A DNA stretch of 64,000 bases from Hyphobacterium sp. SN044 (GTDB taxonomy: Bacteria > Pseudomonadota > Alphaproteobacteria > Caulobacterales > Maricaulaceae), in assembly GCF_021864465.1 (NCBI RefSeq), contig NZ_JAKKUV010000003.1, forward strand, positions 186,001 to 250,000. Direction: 5' to 3'. The notes under the pieces were generated by a model that was not told the origin of the DNA, searched no databases, and saw only the letters and a list, made by a program, of their open reading frames with translations. The position numbers and the translations under genes were made by a program. Below, piece after piece: positions 16,456 to 25,583 of this stretch; position 1 is the stretch's first letter; every line of letters starts with the position of its first letter.

Positions 16456-17283
16456 ATGACCACGATTGCCCCGGCCTCGGACCGTCCCGAAACCCTGATT
16501 GCCCGCGCAGCGCAGGCGACGGGAGCGGATTTCGACTTTCTCGTCCGCACTGCGGAACGGGAGAGCGGCTTTGATGCGCGCGCGCAGGCGCGCACATCGA
16601 GCGCGGCGGGCATGTTCCAGTTCCTGGAGCAGACCTGGCTGGGCATGATGCATACGCGGGGCGCGGCGCACGGATTTGCCGGCGAGGCCAATGCGATCGA
16701 ACGCGGGGCGGACGGGCGTTACACGGTGCGTGACCCGGCGCGGCGCCAGGAAATCCTCGACATGCGTTTCGACGCGCAGACATCCGCACTGATGGCCGGC
16801 GAGCTGGCCGCGGCGAATGCCGAAGTGCTGCGTTCGCGGATCGGCCGCGAGCCGACCAGCGGCGAACTTTATGCCGCGCACTTTCTGGGTGCGAGCGGGG
16901 CGGCGGATCTGATCCAGACCGTGCGGAGTGAACCCGATACGCCGGCTTCGCAACTCTTCCCGGCGGCGGCATCCGCGAACCGTCCGATCTTCTACGAGAA
17001 CGGGCGGGCCCGGTCGGCGTCCGAAGTGCTGGCCAACATCACCCGCCTGCCGGGCGAGGTGCGCGCCGCCCCGCATCCGATTGACGACCAGCCGCTGCCA
17101 CCATCGCGCAGCTGGACGATCCGCGACAGCGATGTGCGGGACACGGGCATCGGGAGTGGTTTTGCCGGGACGTTCGGCGGATCGCAGGGCTTTGCCGCCA
17201 TTCCGCGCGGCGCGGTCCTGTCTCCCGCCGTGGTCGAGATCCTTGCGTCTCTCGACGCGCCGCGCGGCGCAAATCGCGCTTAA
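16456..17283 (+). CDS. Lytic transglycosylase domain protein
   Basis: A 275-residue protein with an N-terminal transglycosylase SLT domain: TAERESGFDARAQ with the catalytic Glu36, then SSAAGMFQFLEQTWLGMM, and GELYAAHFLGASGA near residue 150. The start at 16456 was chosen for the AGGA at 16447-16450 six bases upstream. No signal peptide is visible, which is unusual for a peptidoglycan-cleaving enzyme; export by a flagellar, pilus or other route, or action late in the cell cycle, are options, and Caulobacter relatives have a polar transglycosylase of similar build. The last 100 residues are low in known motifs. It is probably a monocistronic gene with a CtrA-box-like site upstream. Confidence 0.85.
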   Translation: MTTIAPASDRPETLIARAAQATGADFDFLVRTAERESGFDARAQARTSSAAGMFQFLEQTWLGMMHTRGAAHGFAGEANAIERGADGRYTVRDPARRQEILDMRFDAQTSALMAGELAAANAEVLRSRIGREPTSGELYAAHFLGASGAADLIQTVRSEPDTPASQLFPAAASANRPIFYENGRARSASEVLANITRLPGEVRAAPHPIDDQPLPPSRSWTIRDSDVRDTGIGSGFAGTFGGSQGFAAIPRGAVLSPAVVEILASLDAPRGANRA

Positions 17284-17356
17284 TTTCTCAACGCTTCGTT
17301 AAAGGCCGCGGGCCGACAGTTAACCCGGACAAACGATTCGATCCGGGAGCGCCTCG

Positions 17357-18508
17357 ATGAGCCTCGTCACAATGCGCGCCAAGTTGACGCAAGACGACAT
17401 TCGCCGACTGGTGAAGGGCGAAAGCCCCGAAGAGCGGGCGATGGCGGCACGCAAGATCTGTCAGCGTGTAGATGCGCCCGATCTGACCGAAGAAGAACGC
17501 GTCGCGGCGAACTCGATCATCGAGATGATCGCTGAGGATGCCGTGGTGCTGGTGCGCCGCGCTCTGGCCGTCACGCTCCGGACGTCTCCGAACTTGCCGA
17601 AATCGGTTGCGATGAAACTCGCCGCCGACATCGATTCCATCGCCGTGCCCGTGCTGGCCGGCAGCCCGGTCTTCACCGATGCCGAGCTGGTCGAGATCGT
17701 GAAGTCGCAGGGCGAGGCGAAGCAGTCGGCGATCGGCGCACGCCAGTCCGTGTCCGCGGAGGTGGTCGGGGCGATCGTCGAGTTCGGAACCGAGCGGGCG
17801 GTGTCGATCACCGCGGCCAATGATGGCGCGCAATTCGGCGAAGCGGCCTACGAGAAAGCCTTCACGCGCTTCTGCGAGTCGAAGATGGTCATGGACTCCT
17901 TCGTGTCGCGCTCTGCCTTGCCGCTGGCCTTTACCGAGAAGCTGATTTCCCGGGTGAGCGACGAGGCGCTGGAGCGCCTGGTGAAGCGCCATGCCCTGCC
18001 GCCGCAGCTGGCAGTGGAACTGGCCGAGGCGACGCGCGAACGGGCGACGGTGGATCTTGTCGACCAGGCCGGTATCGCCCCCGACATGCGCCATTTCGTG
18101 CAGCAATTGCAGATGAATGGCCGGCTGACGCCGTCACTGATCCTGCGCGCGGCCTTCCGCGGACATATCAGCTTCGTGGAACATGCCTTCGCGGAACTTG
18201 GCAGCGTGCCGCATGCCAAGGCCTGGCTGCTGATTCACGATGCCGGGCCGCTGGGCATGAAGGCGATCTTCGACCGGACGGGTCTGCCCGCGCGTCTCTT
18301 CCCGGCGATCCGCGCCGCGATCGACACGCTTCACACAATCGAGATGGAAGACAGCCCGGAAGGGCGCGCCCGCTTCCGCAAGATCCTCGCCGAGCGGGCG
18401 TTCACGCGGTTTCAGGGCGTGCCTGACGAGGACGTGGAATACATCCTCTCGCGGCTCGACGAAGACGAGATCGGGGTTCAGCCCGCGGCGGCGCGTCTCG
18501 CCGGCTGA
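17357..18508 (+). CDS. DUF2336 domain protein (first copy)
   Basis: A 383-residue, largely helical cytosolic protein of the DUF2336 family, which is almost limited to alphaproteobacteria. Helical repeat-like blocks (TEEERVAANSIIEMIAEDAVVLVRRALAV, LVEIVKSQGEAKQSAIGARQSVSAEVV) resemble HEAT-type repeats. GGGAG at 17345-17349 supports the start. Its 3' end overlaps the 3' end of the convergent Hpt gene by 31 bases. A second DUF2336 gene lies at 20369. The function is unknown; the company of an Hpt and a receiver protein hints at a signalling role. Confidence 0.85.
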   Translation: MSLVTMRAKLTQDDIRRLVKGESPEERAMAARKICQRVDAPDLTEEERVAANSIIEMIAEDAVVLVRRALAVTLRTSPNLPKSVAMKLAADIDSIAVPVLAGSPVFTDAELVEIVKSQGEAKQSAIGARQSVSAEVVGAIVEFGTERAVSITAANDGAQFGEAAYEKAFTRFCESKMVMDSFVSRSALPLAFTEKLISRVSDEALERLVKRHALPPQLAVELAEATRERATVDLVDQAGIAPDMRHFVQQLQMNGRLTPSLILRAAFRGHISFVEHAFAELGSVPHAKAWLLIHDAGPLGMKAIFDRTGLPARLFPAIRAAIDTLHTIEMEDSPEGRARFRKILAERAFTRFQGVPDEDVEYILSRLDEDEIGVQPAAARLAG

Positions 18509-19002
18509 TCGGGTTCCCACGGCGCGACGAAGTCGCTGACCTGGGTTTCCAGTTCATGGATCAGCATTGCACCGATCTTGTCGGTGTCCGACTTGATCCC
18601 CTGACGCAGTGCCGCGCGAATACCGTGCGCGTGGGCGAGGGCGAGTGCGGCAGGAGCCTCGGCGCGCTTTTCCTCGGTCTCGATCATCCGGCACAGCGAC
18701 GCGGCCATGCGGGTGATGATCGGGTAGTCGTAGGTCGTGCCGAGGCCGCGCAGATCGTGCGCGCAGCCGAAAAGGGCTTCGCCGGCTTCCCCGTTCACGC
18801 CTTCCGACATAACCAGTTTGGCGGCCTTTTCGAGCTTGGTGACCTCATCCTCGAGCCAGAGCTTGAAGTCGTCCTTCATGTCTTCCAGCGCCGCTTCGGC
18901 GCGGGCAATGGCCGCCTCGTCGATCGGGCCGACGCGGCCGCCAACCTTCACGCGCAGCATGTTCGGAGGCGTAATGACTTCGATCGGTTGTTCGCGCTTC
19001 AT
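18478..19002 (-). CDS. Hpt-like phosphotransfer protein
   Basis: A 174-residue helical protein. Residues 81-115 (CAHDLRGLGTTYDYPIITRMAASLCRMIE) match the histidine phosphotransfer pattern, with the His of AHDLRG as the likely phosphorylated residue. It begins 13 bases downstream of the receiver protein gene and so forms an operon with it. Its last 31 bases are shared, on the opposite strand, with the end of the DUF2336 gene. Partner kinases are not in the window. It could carry phosphate between a hybrid kinase and the neighbouring receiver; this is inferred from context. Confidence 0.75.
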   Translation of the reverse strand: MKREQPIEVITPPNMLRVKVGGRVGPIDEAAIARAEAALEDMKDDFKLWLEDEVTKLEKAAKLVMSEGVNGEAGEALFGCAHDLRGLGTTYDYPIITRMAASLCRMIETEEKRAEAPAALALAHAHGIRAALRQGIKSDTDKIGAMLIHELETQVSDFVAPWEPDQPARRAAAG

Positions 19003-19015
19003 CTCGTCTCTCCGG

Positions 19016-19483
19016 TCAGGCTTCAGCGGTCTTGGCCAGTTCGGCCGGGGATTGTGCGGATTCGGTCGCCTCGCCGGACAGGACGGCCGCCAGGCCCTCC
19101 AGCAGCGAGCGGGCGGTAAAGGGCTTGGGCATGAAACAGGTCACGCCGGCACGCATCGCCTCTGCTTGGTAGCGGGCATCCGTGTAGGAGGTCAGCATCA
19201 CGATCGGAATGTCGCGCGCGGTGGCCGACTTGCCGGCGCGGATGGCGCGTACGAGGGCCAGGCCGTCGAGCGGCTCCATCTTCCAGTCGGTGATCAGGAG
19301 GTCGATGCCCTCGCAGGAGAGCGCGCCGAGTGCCTCGCCGGCATCGCCCGCTTCGGTCAGCTGTTCGGCCCCGAGAGAGGACAGGATGGAACGCAGCGCC
19401 CCGCGCAGCGCGGCACTGTCGTCGACCAGCATGATCTTGCGGTCGCGCAGCATTTCGCTGGTGTCAAATTGAAGATTGCCCAC
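19016..19483 (-). CDS. CheY-like single-domain response regulator
   Basis: A 155-residue receiver protein with no output domain. It has the acidic pocket DD in MLVDDSAALR, the phosphoacceptor Asp in LLITDWKM, the switch Thr/Ser in VMLTSY and the Lys in MPKPF. A 15-residue N-terminal extension and a 25-residue Ala/Glu-rich tail flank the domain. It is first in an operon with the Hpt-like gene, so the two are likely phosphotransfer partners. Single-domain receivers of this sort often relay phosphate in alphaproteobacterial cell-cycle or stress circuits. Confidence 0.9.
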   Translation of the reverse strand: MGNLQFDTSEMLRDRKIMLVDDSAALRGALRSILSSLGAEQLTEAGDAGEALGALSCEGIDLLITDWKMEPLDGLALVRAIRAGKSATARDIPIVMLTSYTDARYQAEAMRAGVTCFMPKPFTARSLLEGLAAVLSGEATESAQSPAELAKTAEA

Positions 19484-19559
19484 GGCTCACCCCGGCAGTT
19501 TTCCGATCTTCTTGTCCGGGACCATAGAGGAGGATGCTTAACGGGCGGCTAAACCGGAA

Positions 19560-20342
19560 TCAGGTCTGGAACTGCTCGATCAGGATGCGTTCGCCGAGCG
19601 GGCGGCCCGGGTCGAACAGCATGGTCAGCGTGTGGTCCTTGTCGGTTTCGACCTCGACCCAAGCGACTTCCCGGAACTCGCGGGAATCCGCGACCGCGGA
19701 AACCGGTCGCAGTTCGGCGTCGATCACGTCGAAACGGACCTTGCTGTCATTGCCGATCAAGGCACCGCGCCAGCGCCGGGGGCGGAAGGCGGAAATCGGC
19801 GTCAGGGCGAGCACGCTGGAGCTTAGCGGGAGGATCGGTCCGTGGGCGGACGCGTTGTAGGCGGTCGAGCCGGCCGGGGTAGCGACCATCACGCCGTCGG
19901 CCGCCAATTCCTCGAGGCGGACGCGCCCGTCCACCGAGATGCGTATCTTGGCGGTGTGCCGCTTCTCCCGGAGGAGAGAGACTTCGTTGATGGCGAGCGC
20001 CTCGAAGCTGTGCCCGTCGATCCGTTCGCCGCGCGCCTTCAGCGGATGGATTTGCGCCGGTTCAGCGGCACGCAGGCGCGTCTGGAGGTCGTCCTCGGCG
20101 AAATCGTTCATCAGGAAGCCGACCGAGCCGAAATTCATGCCGAAGACCGGCAGGCCGCGCTTCATCGACTTGTGCAGCGCTTCCAGCATCGTCCCGTCAC
20201 CGCCGAGTGCGACGATCATGTCCGCCTCGGCGAGGTCTGCCTGGCCATAGCGTGCCGTCAGCGTGTCGCACGCGGCCTGCGCGGCCGGGCGCGGGCTGGC
20301 GATGAAGGTCAGCTTCAAAGGCTTTTCGGTGCTGGAAGTCAT
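19560..20342 (-). CDS. nadK: NAD kinase
   Basis: A 260-residue ATP-NAD kinase that makes NADP. Key motifs are GGDGTML, the catalytic loop of the family, then [19 protein letters not shown] and [24 protein letters not shown]. The start at 20342 is taken from the position where homologous N-termini begin (short alphaproteobacterial form); there is no strong ribosome binding site, and a longer open reading from 20618 runs into the DUF2336 gene. It follows the second DUF2336 gene by 26 bases on the same strand and is probably cotranscribed with it. Confidence 0.93.
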   Translation of the reverse strand: MTSSTEKPLKLTFIASPRPAAQAACDTLTARYGQADLAEADMIVALGGDGTMLEALHKSMKRGLPVFGMNFGSVGFLMNDFAEDDLQTRLRAAEPAQIHPLKARGERIDGHSFEALAINEVSLLREKRHTAKIRISVDGRVRLEELAADGVMVATPAGSTAYNASAHGPILPLSSSVLALTPISAFRPRRWRGALIGNDSKVRFDVIDAELRPVSAVADSREFREVAWVEVETDKDHTLTMLFDPGRPLGERILIEQFQT

Positions 20343-20368
20343 TGTGGCCGCCGTTGACTGGCGGTCAT

Positions 20369-21469
20369 TCAAACGCTGTCGGCGAGACGGCGCAAGGCGT
20401 CGTGTGCGCTGCCGACGGTGTAGTTCGCGAACACTTTCGCGGCGCCCGTCATCGCATCCTCGCCGAGTTCGCTCTGGATGCGCCCCGAGCGTTGCAGGCC
20501 GCGCAGGATGGTCGGGAAGACGCTGCGGTCGATCCGGGCCGAGCGGCAGGCGAGGGCCGCAGCACGCACCCCGCCGGCGGCGAGCGCCTTGCGCCATTGC
20601 GTCGCCGAGATCGTGCAAAGCGAGGCAATCGAATAGTCGAACAGCGCGTCATTGCCTTCGGTCAGGGATCGCAGGGCGAAGGTTCCGTTCAGCGTTCCCG
20701 CCGCCACGAGTTTCTCGACCAGTTTGCGTGCGAGCGTGTCGTCATCGTCTGCGATGGCAGAGGCAACCGTGTCGTGCTTCACCGCGTTATCAAGCTGAAT
20801 GCCATTGCCGAATTCATCGACGAGCTCGTCTTCCAGAGCGTCGGCGATATGGGTGGCAATCTCGCCGGCGAGGATCTCTGGAAGGTCGGGCCGCGTGCTC
20901 AGGGTGCGGGCCAGAATGGCGTCAGTCCGTGCGCAGGCCGAGAGCGTCTCGCAGGCCAGTTCGGACAGGGAGGCCGTCGTATTGGCGGCGAGTGCGCGCA
21001 TGACGACGATCTCGGAATGCCGCGACAGGGCGGAGGTAATGGCGATCGTGATATTCGGCCGGTTCGCGATCAGGACGCGATGGTCGCGCGTGCCTTCATC
21101 GGCGAGCCGGACGAGGTCGCCTTCCGTCAACCGGACCGAACGTGCAATGATAGGTTCAGCGACGGCTGGAGCATCGAAAGCGAGAAAGCGAACGACTTCG
21201 TGGGGCGCCCAGGCGCAGTCGGCAAGGCGCGCGGCCATCGCCATGCGGACGCGCTGCTCCGCCTTTCGGGCGAGCGTCAGAAGGAGTTCATCGGCAATCG
21301 GTTCGGCGCGGCGCGAAAGAGGGGAGGCAGCGCAGATATCAGTCACGCCCAGTGCCAGTTGCGCACGGCTTGCCGGATCCTTGACCCGGGCCAGACTCGA
21401 TAGCGCAGTCATCATGCCGCTCACGGCAGCCCCCCGAATGAGCCCTTCGTGCGGATACGCACGAATCAT
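20369..21469 (-). CDS. DUF2336 domain protein (second copy)
   Basis: A 366-residue helical protein of the DUF2336 family. The ATG at 21469 is chosen because AAGGA lies 7-8 bases upstream; a GTG at 21493 would add eight residues. Conserved blocks include [48 protein letters not shown] and [27 protein letters not shown], the usual DUF2336 features. It lies upstream of nadK and diverges from egtB. Two diverged DUF2336 copies within 4 kb, with phosphorelay genes in between, is a noteworthy arrangement. Confidence 0.85.
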   Translation of the reverse strand: MIRAYPHEGLIRGAAVSGMMTALSSLARVKDPASRAQLALGVTDICAASPLSRRAEPIADELLLTLARKAEQRVRMAMAARLADCAWAPHEVVRFLAFDAPAVAEPIIARSVRLTEGDLVRLADEGTRDHRVLIANRPNITIAITSALSRHSEIVVMRALAANTTASLSELACETLSACARTDAILARTLSTRPDLPEILAGEIATHIADALEDELVDEFGNGIQLDNAVKHDTVASAIADDDDTLARKLVEKLVAAGTLNGTFALRSLTEGNDALFDYSIASLCTISATQWRKALAAGGVRAAALACRSARIDRSVFPTILRGLQRSGRIQSELGEDAMTGAAKVFANYTVGSAHDALRRLADSV

Positions 21470-21521
21470 TCGTGAATCCTTATGGTTTCTCACTGATTAA
21501 TGCGACGGCAGGACAGGAAGA

Positions 21522-22787
21522 ATGGCGAAAGATTTCAACGATGCGCGAACGGCCCTGCTGACGGCGTTCGAACGAACGCGGCAGGCGACCGAAGCCCTGT
21601 CGGATCCGTTGAGTGCGGAAGACCAGTGCGTACAGACCATGCCCGATGTCAGCCCGACGAAGTGGCACCGGGCGCATACGACTTGGTTCTGGGAGACTTT
21701 CCTGCTGGGACCGAACCGGCCGGACTACCGCGTTTTCGACGAGGGTTTTTGCTACCTCTTCAACTCGTACTACGAGCAGGTGGGGGAGCGTCACCCTCGG
21801 CCGGAGCGCGGATTTCTGACACGGCCCTCCTGCGCCGAGATCGGCGACTATCGGCGCCATGTCGACCAGGCGGTCGCCGACTTCCTGTCGGCAGCCAATG
21901 ATCAGGAGATCGCGAAGACAATCGGCATCGTCCAGCTCGGCATCGCGCACGAGCAACAGCACCAGGAATTGCTGGTCACCGACATCAAGCACGTGCTGTC
22001 ACGTCACCCGTTCGGACCGGCGGCCTATCCGGCCCCTCTGCCGGGATCGGCCGGGATCGCCGAGACGTCCTTCGTCGATTTCGAAGGCGGACTGTTCGAG
22101 GTCGGATATGACGGCGCCGAGTTCGCCTTCGACAATGAGGGGCCGCGTCACAAGATCTGGCTCGAACCGTTCGGGCTCGCCGATCATCCCGTAACGAACC
22201 GGGAGTATGCCGAATTCATTGCCGATGGCGGTTACGAGACGGCGACCTTGTGGCTGTCGGACGGATGGGCGCGGACCCAGGAAGATCGCCGCCGCGCGCC
22301 GCTTTACTGGCGTGAGCAGGACGGGAAATGGTTCGAGTTCACCCTGCACGGCGCGCAGGAGATCGATCCGGACGCCCCGGTCAGCCATCTCGATTTCTAC
22401 GAGGCGAACGCCTTTGCCGAGTGGACCGGCTACCGTCTGCCGACCGAGGCGGAATGGGAACATGCTGCCAGCAAGGCCGGCCAGCCGGGCCGTTTCCTCG
22501 ACCCGGGCGTTTCGACGCACCCTGCCGGCGTCGCCGGACCGGGGCTGCGCCAGATGTTCGGCGGCGTCTGGGAGTGGACGCGGTCGGACTATGCGCCCTA
22601 TCCCGGCTTCCGCGCGCCGGAAGGTGCGGTCGGCGAATACAATGGCAAATTCATGTGCGGTCAGTACGTGTTGCGCGGGGGTAGCTGCGCCACGCCGGAG
22701 GGCCATGTCCGGCGGACCTACCGGAATTTCTTCCCACCGAACGCCCGGTGGCAGTTTTCGGGCCTGAGACTGGCGCGCGACGTTTGA
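21522..22787 (+). CDS. egtB: Hercynylcysteine sulfoxide synthase EgtB
   Basis: A 421-residue non-haem iron enzyme of ergothioneine biosynthesis. The N-terminal DinB-like helical domain carries KWHRAHTTWFWE and the iron-binding HEQQHQE motif; the C-terminal FGE-sulfatase domain (from about residue 180) has VTNREYAEFIADGGY, GYRLPTEAEWEHAA, GGVWEWT and YVLRGGSCAT. Size and both domains match EgtB. The partner methyltransferase EgtD, often adjacent, is not in the window. The gene diverges from the DUF2336 gene, and the aldolase-like gene follows after 76 bases. Confidence 0.93.
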   Translation: MAKDFNDARTALLTAFERTRQATEALSDPLSAEDQCVQTMPDVSPTKWHRAHTTWFWETFLLGPNRPDYRVFDEGFCYLFNSYYEQVGERHPRPERGFLTRPSCAEIGDYRRHVDQAVADFLSAANDQEIAKTIGIVQLGIAHEQQHQELLVTDIKHVLSRHPFGPAAYPAPLPGSAGIAETSFVDFEGGLFEVGYDGAEFAFDNEGPRHKIWLEPFGLADHPVTNREYAEFIADGGYETATLWLSDGWARTQEDRRRAPLYWREQDGKWFEFTLHGAQEIDPDAPVSHLDFYEANAFAEWTGYRLPTEAEWEHAASKAGQPGRFLDPGVSTHPAGVAGPGLRQMFGGVWEWTRSDYAPYPGFRAPEGAVGEYNGKFMCGQYVLRGGSCATPEGHVRRTYRNFFPPNARWQFSGLRLARDV

Positions 22788-22863
22788 CGGACCCCGCCCC
22801 GATGCGCAATTCTTCACAGTGAACAGCGTTCAGCAAAAACGCGGAACATCCGGGGAGACGGTC

Positions 22864-23631
22864 ATGGACGACCAACAGGCATCGGTGAAATCCCTCGTCA
22901 CGGAAGAGGAATGGAAGGCGCGCTGCGACCTTGCAGCGCTCTACCGCCTCGTGCGCATGCACGGCTGGGACGATCTGTTCTTCACCCACATCTCGATGCG
23001 GGTGCCGGGTCCGGCCGAGCATTTCCTGCTCAATCCGTTCGGCCTGCTCTACGAAGACGTCACGGCATCAAACCTCGTGAAGGTCGATCTGGACGGCAAT
23101 GTGCTGCCGCCTTCGCGCTACGGCATCAATCCGGCCGGCTTCACCATCCACTCCACGATCCACACGGCGCGGCATGACGTGACGGTCGCCATGCATTTGC
23201 ACACCGATGCGGGCGTGGCCGTGGCGGCGCAGAAGGGCGGCCTCCTGCCGATCTCCCAGCTCGCCATGAACATCATGAGCGACGTGGCCTATCACGACTA
23301 TGAGGGGCTCGCGCTGGTCGAGGACGAGAAGCCGCGCATCGTCGCCGATCTCGGCGACAAGCATCTGATGATCCTGCGCAATCACGGTACGCTGTCGGTC
23401 GGTGCGCACCCGTTCCAAGCGTATCTCAGAATTTATCTACTTGAACGTGCGTGCAAGATTCAGACAATGGCTCAGTCGGGTGGGGCGGAGCTGATCCATT
23501 GGGACAAGGCGATGCAGGACCGCGTCTACAAGCAGGGCGAGGAGGGTATTCTCAACGAATTCTTCCTCGAAATCGCCTGGGCGGCGCTGCTCGACCGAGT
23601 TCGCCGCGAGTCTCCGGGCTTCGATACCTAG
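22864..23631 (+). CDS. Class II aldolase/adducin family protein
   Basis: A 255-residue protein of the class II aldolase (fuculose-1-phosphate aldolase/adducin) family. Zinc ligands are visible in AMHLHTDAG and in ILRNHGT; WDDLFFTHISMRV and NPAGFTIHSTIH complete the pattern. The start at 22864 has GGGGAG upstream; a GTG at 22819 is possible. The substrate is unknown; this subgroup (no strong fuculose or ribulose motifs) is common in alphaproteobacteria. The last part of the gene overlaps the possible start region of the next, different-frame gene. Confidence 0.88.
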   Translation: MDDQQASVKSLVTEEEWKARCDLAALYRLVRMHGWDDLFFTHISMRVPGPAEHFLLNPFGLLYEDVTASNLVKVDLDGNVLPPSRYGINPAGFTIHSTIHTARHDVTVAMHLHTDAGVAVAAQKGGLLPISQLAMNIMSDVAYHDYEGLALVEDEKPRIVADLGDKHLMILRNHGTLSVGAHPFQAYLRIYLLERACKIQTMAQSGGAELIHWDKAMQDRVYKQGEEGILNEFFLEIAWAALLDRVRRESPGFDT

Positions 23632-24395
23632 CTGCTGCCGTTTCCCTTGGTCTGACCGGCGCCCCGGCCTTTGCCGGGGCGTGGCCGCTCGACAAGGGTG
23701 AAGGGCTGATCATCACGACCGCGCTGTTCGACCGGGCGACGGCCTGGTTTGACGATACGTCCGACCGCCGGGAGGGCGGCGATTACCGCAAGCGCGAGAG
23801 TGCCTTTTTCGTCGAATACGGGCTGACGGACCGGTTCACGCTGGTCGGCCGGGTGGCTTGGCAGGACGTCACAAGAATCGACGCCGGTCTGGTCGACAGC
23901 GCGAACGGCTTCGCGTCGAGCGAGGCCGGCGTGCGCTACGCCGCCTGGCGGCGCGGCGGCGGCGTGATCTCGATCCAGGGCGTCGTGCTGCTGCCGGGCG
24001 AAGCGGAGAATATCGCCGACCTGCCCCTCGGAGAGGGCGGTTTCGGCGGTGAAATGCGGGTCCTGGCCGGATATTCCGCAAGCCGGAACAGCTTCTTCGA
24101 CGCGCAGCTTGCGTGTCGCTGGCGCGAAACACCGGACCCCAATGAAGTCAGGCTCGATCTGACCGCGGGATGGCGGCCGAGGCCGCAACTCCTGTTCATG
24201 GCGCAATCCTTCTCGACCTGGAGCGTCGGCGAGATCGTCCCGGGACGGCGCGAATTCGCACAGCACAAGCTGCAGATTTCAGCAGCCTGGGAATTTGAAA
24301 GCGGTACGCTGCAGGCCGGGCTGATCGCCACGCCAGCGGGACGAAACGCCATTGCCGAGGAGGCGATACTCGTCTCCTGGTGGCGGCGTTTCTGA
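23577..24395 (+). CDS. Putative outer membrane protein, start unresolved
   Basis: A hypothetical protein of about 260-270 residues. A good signal-peptide core (LRYLAAAVSLGLTGAPAFAGAW) lies just after the aldolase stop, and the mature part alternates polar and hydrophobic residues with many aromatic ends (FFVEYGLTDRFTLVGRVAW, AGVRYAAWRRG, ILVSWWRRF at the very C-terminus), typical of an outer membrane beta-barrel. No ATG, GTG or TTG lies in frame between a GTG at 23451 (deep inside the aldolase gene) and the hydrophobic core. A CTG at 23577 is used here as a working start only. Frameshift coupling from the aldolase, or an unusual start codon, remain possible. Confidence 0.65.
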   Translation: MGGAARPSSPRVSGLRYLAAAVSLGLTGAPAFAGAWPLDKGEGLIITTALFDRATAWFDDTSDRREGGDYRKRESAFFVEYGLTDRFTLVGRVAWQDVTRIDAGLVDSANGFASSEAGVRYAAWRRGGGVISIQGVVLLPGEAENIADLPLGEGGFGGEMRVLAGYSASRNSFFDAQLACRWRETPDPNEVRLDLTAGWRPRPQLLFMAQSFSTWSVGEIVPGRREFAQHKLQISAAWEFESGTLQAGLIATPAGRNAIAEEAILVSWWRRF

Positions 24396-24485
24396 ACCTC
24401 GGAAATGCACTTGTTCCTGAAAGGCCTTTGCCGCCGCGCGCCCGAGGTCTAAATGCTGCGGCAATGCGAAGGGTAGATTTCTGAT

Positions 24486-25583
24486 ATGCGCAAAGCCGTT
24501 TTCCTGATTGTCGCTCTGGCCATCTTCGTGGTGATGGCCGGCGCCGTGGCCGTGCGCGAACTGACGCGAGAGCCCGAACAGAGTTACGCAGGCGGCGGAA
24601 CCCAGCCTGTCGAGGTGGCCGAGGTCACGACCGCAACGTTTGCCGATACGCTCGAGGCGATCGGAACGGCGCGCGCCAATGAACAGGTCACCATCTCCCC
24701 GCAGGTCAGTGAAATCATTGGCCGTATCGCCTTTGAATCCGGCGACCGCGTGACAGCGGGCCAGATTCTCGTGGAGCAGGCGGGCGGCGAAGAATATGCC
24801 GCGCTGAACGAGGCGCGTGCGACGGAGCGCGAAGCCCGCCAGGAGCAGGAACGCTTTCAGGATCTGGCGGAGCGCGGCATTGCGCCGACGCAGCGCGTTC
24901 AGGAAACCCAGGCGGCGCTCGATCGCGCGACCGCCCGGGTGCGTGCCGTCGAGGCGCGCCTCGCCAACCGGATCATCCGGGCCCCGTTCGACGGTGTGGT
25001 CGGCCTGCGCAATGTGTCGGCCGGTGAGCTGGTCGGTCCGGGGGACATCATTGCCACACTCGACGACGTGTCCCGGATCAAGCTCGATTTCACCGTGCCG
25101 GAGCGCTTCCTGTCCGTGATGTCGCCCGGGCTGGACGTCGCCGCCCAGTCCGACGCCTTTCCGGGGGCAACCTTCGACGGGGTGATCACCAATGTGGATT
25201 CGCGGATTGATCCGGTGACACGGGCCGTCACGGTGCGGGCCGAAATCGACAATGAGGATGGCCGGCTGGTTCCGGGAATGCTGCTGACCATCGAGGTCCG
25301 CCGCGATGTGCGCGAACACCCGGCGATTCCGGAAACCGCGGTGATGCGCCGCAGCGAACAGGCCTTCGTCTATGTCGTCCCCGAGGGCGACCCGCCGGTT
25401 CTCGAAGCGCGCAATGTCGAATTGGGTGTCCGCTCGGGCGTGTTGATCGAGGTGATTTCGGGCCTCCAGCCCGGTGAGCGTGTCGTTTCTGAAGGCACGC
25501 ACCGCGTCCGTCCAGGCGCGCCGGTTCAGGTCACGCGCCAGTGGCAGCCCACAGGCGCGATCGCTGTGGGGACTGCGCCATGA
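24486..25583 (+). CDS. RND efflux periplasmic adaptor (MFP) subunit
   Basis: A 365-residue membrane fusion protein. Residues 5-22 form an N-terminal membrane anchor. A barrel-sandwich half (VTISPQVSEIIGRIAFESGDRVTAGQILVEQ), a short helical hairpin (residues about 100-160) and the second half (NRIIRAPFDGVVGLRNVSAGELVGPGDII) follow, then beta-barrel and membrane-proximal domains. Its stop overlaps the start of the transporter gene by 4 bases (ATGA). It links the inner membrane pump to an outer membrane channel, which is not encoded here. Confidence 0.93.
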   Translation: MRKAVFLIVALAIFVVMAGAVAVRELTREPEQSYAGGGTQPVEVAEVTTATFADTLEAIGTARANEQVTISPQVSEIIGRIAFESGDRVTAGQILVEQAGGEEYAALNEARATEREARQEQERFQDLAERGIAPTQRVQETQAALDRATARVRAVEARLANRIIRAPFDGVVGLRNVSAGELVGPGDIIATLDDVSRIKLDFTVPERFLSVMSPGLDVAAQSDAFPGATFDGVITNVDSRIDPVTRAVTVRAEIDNEDGRLVPGMLLTIEVRRDVREHPAIPETAVMRRSEQAFVYVVPEGDPPVLEARNVELGVRSGVLIEVISGLQPGERVVSEGTHRVRPGAPVQVTRQWQPTGAIAVGTAP

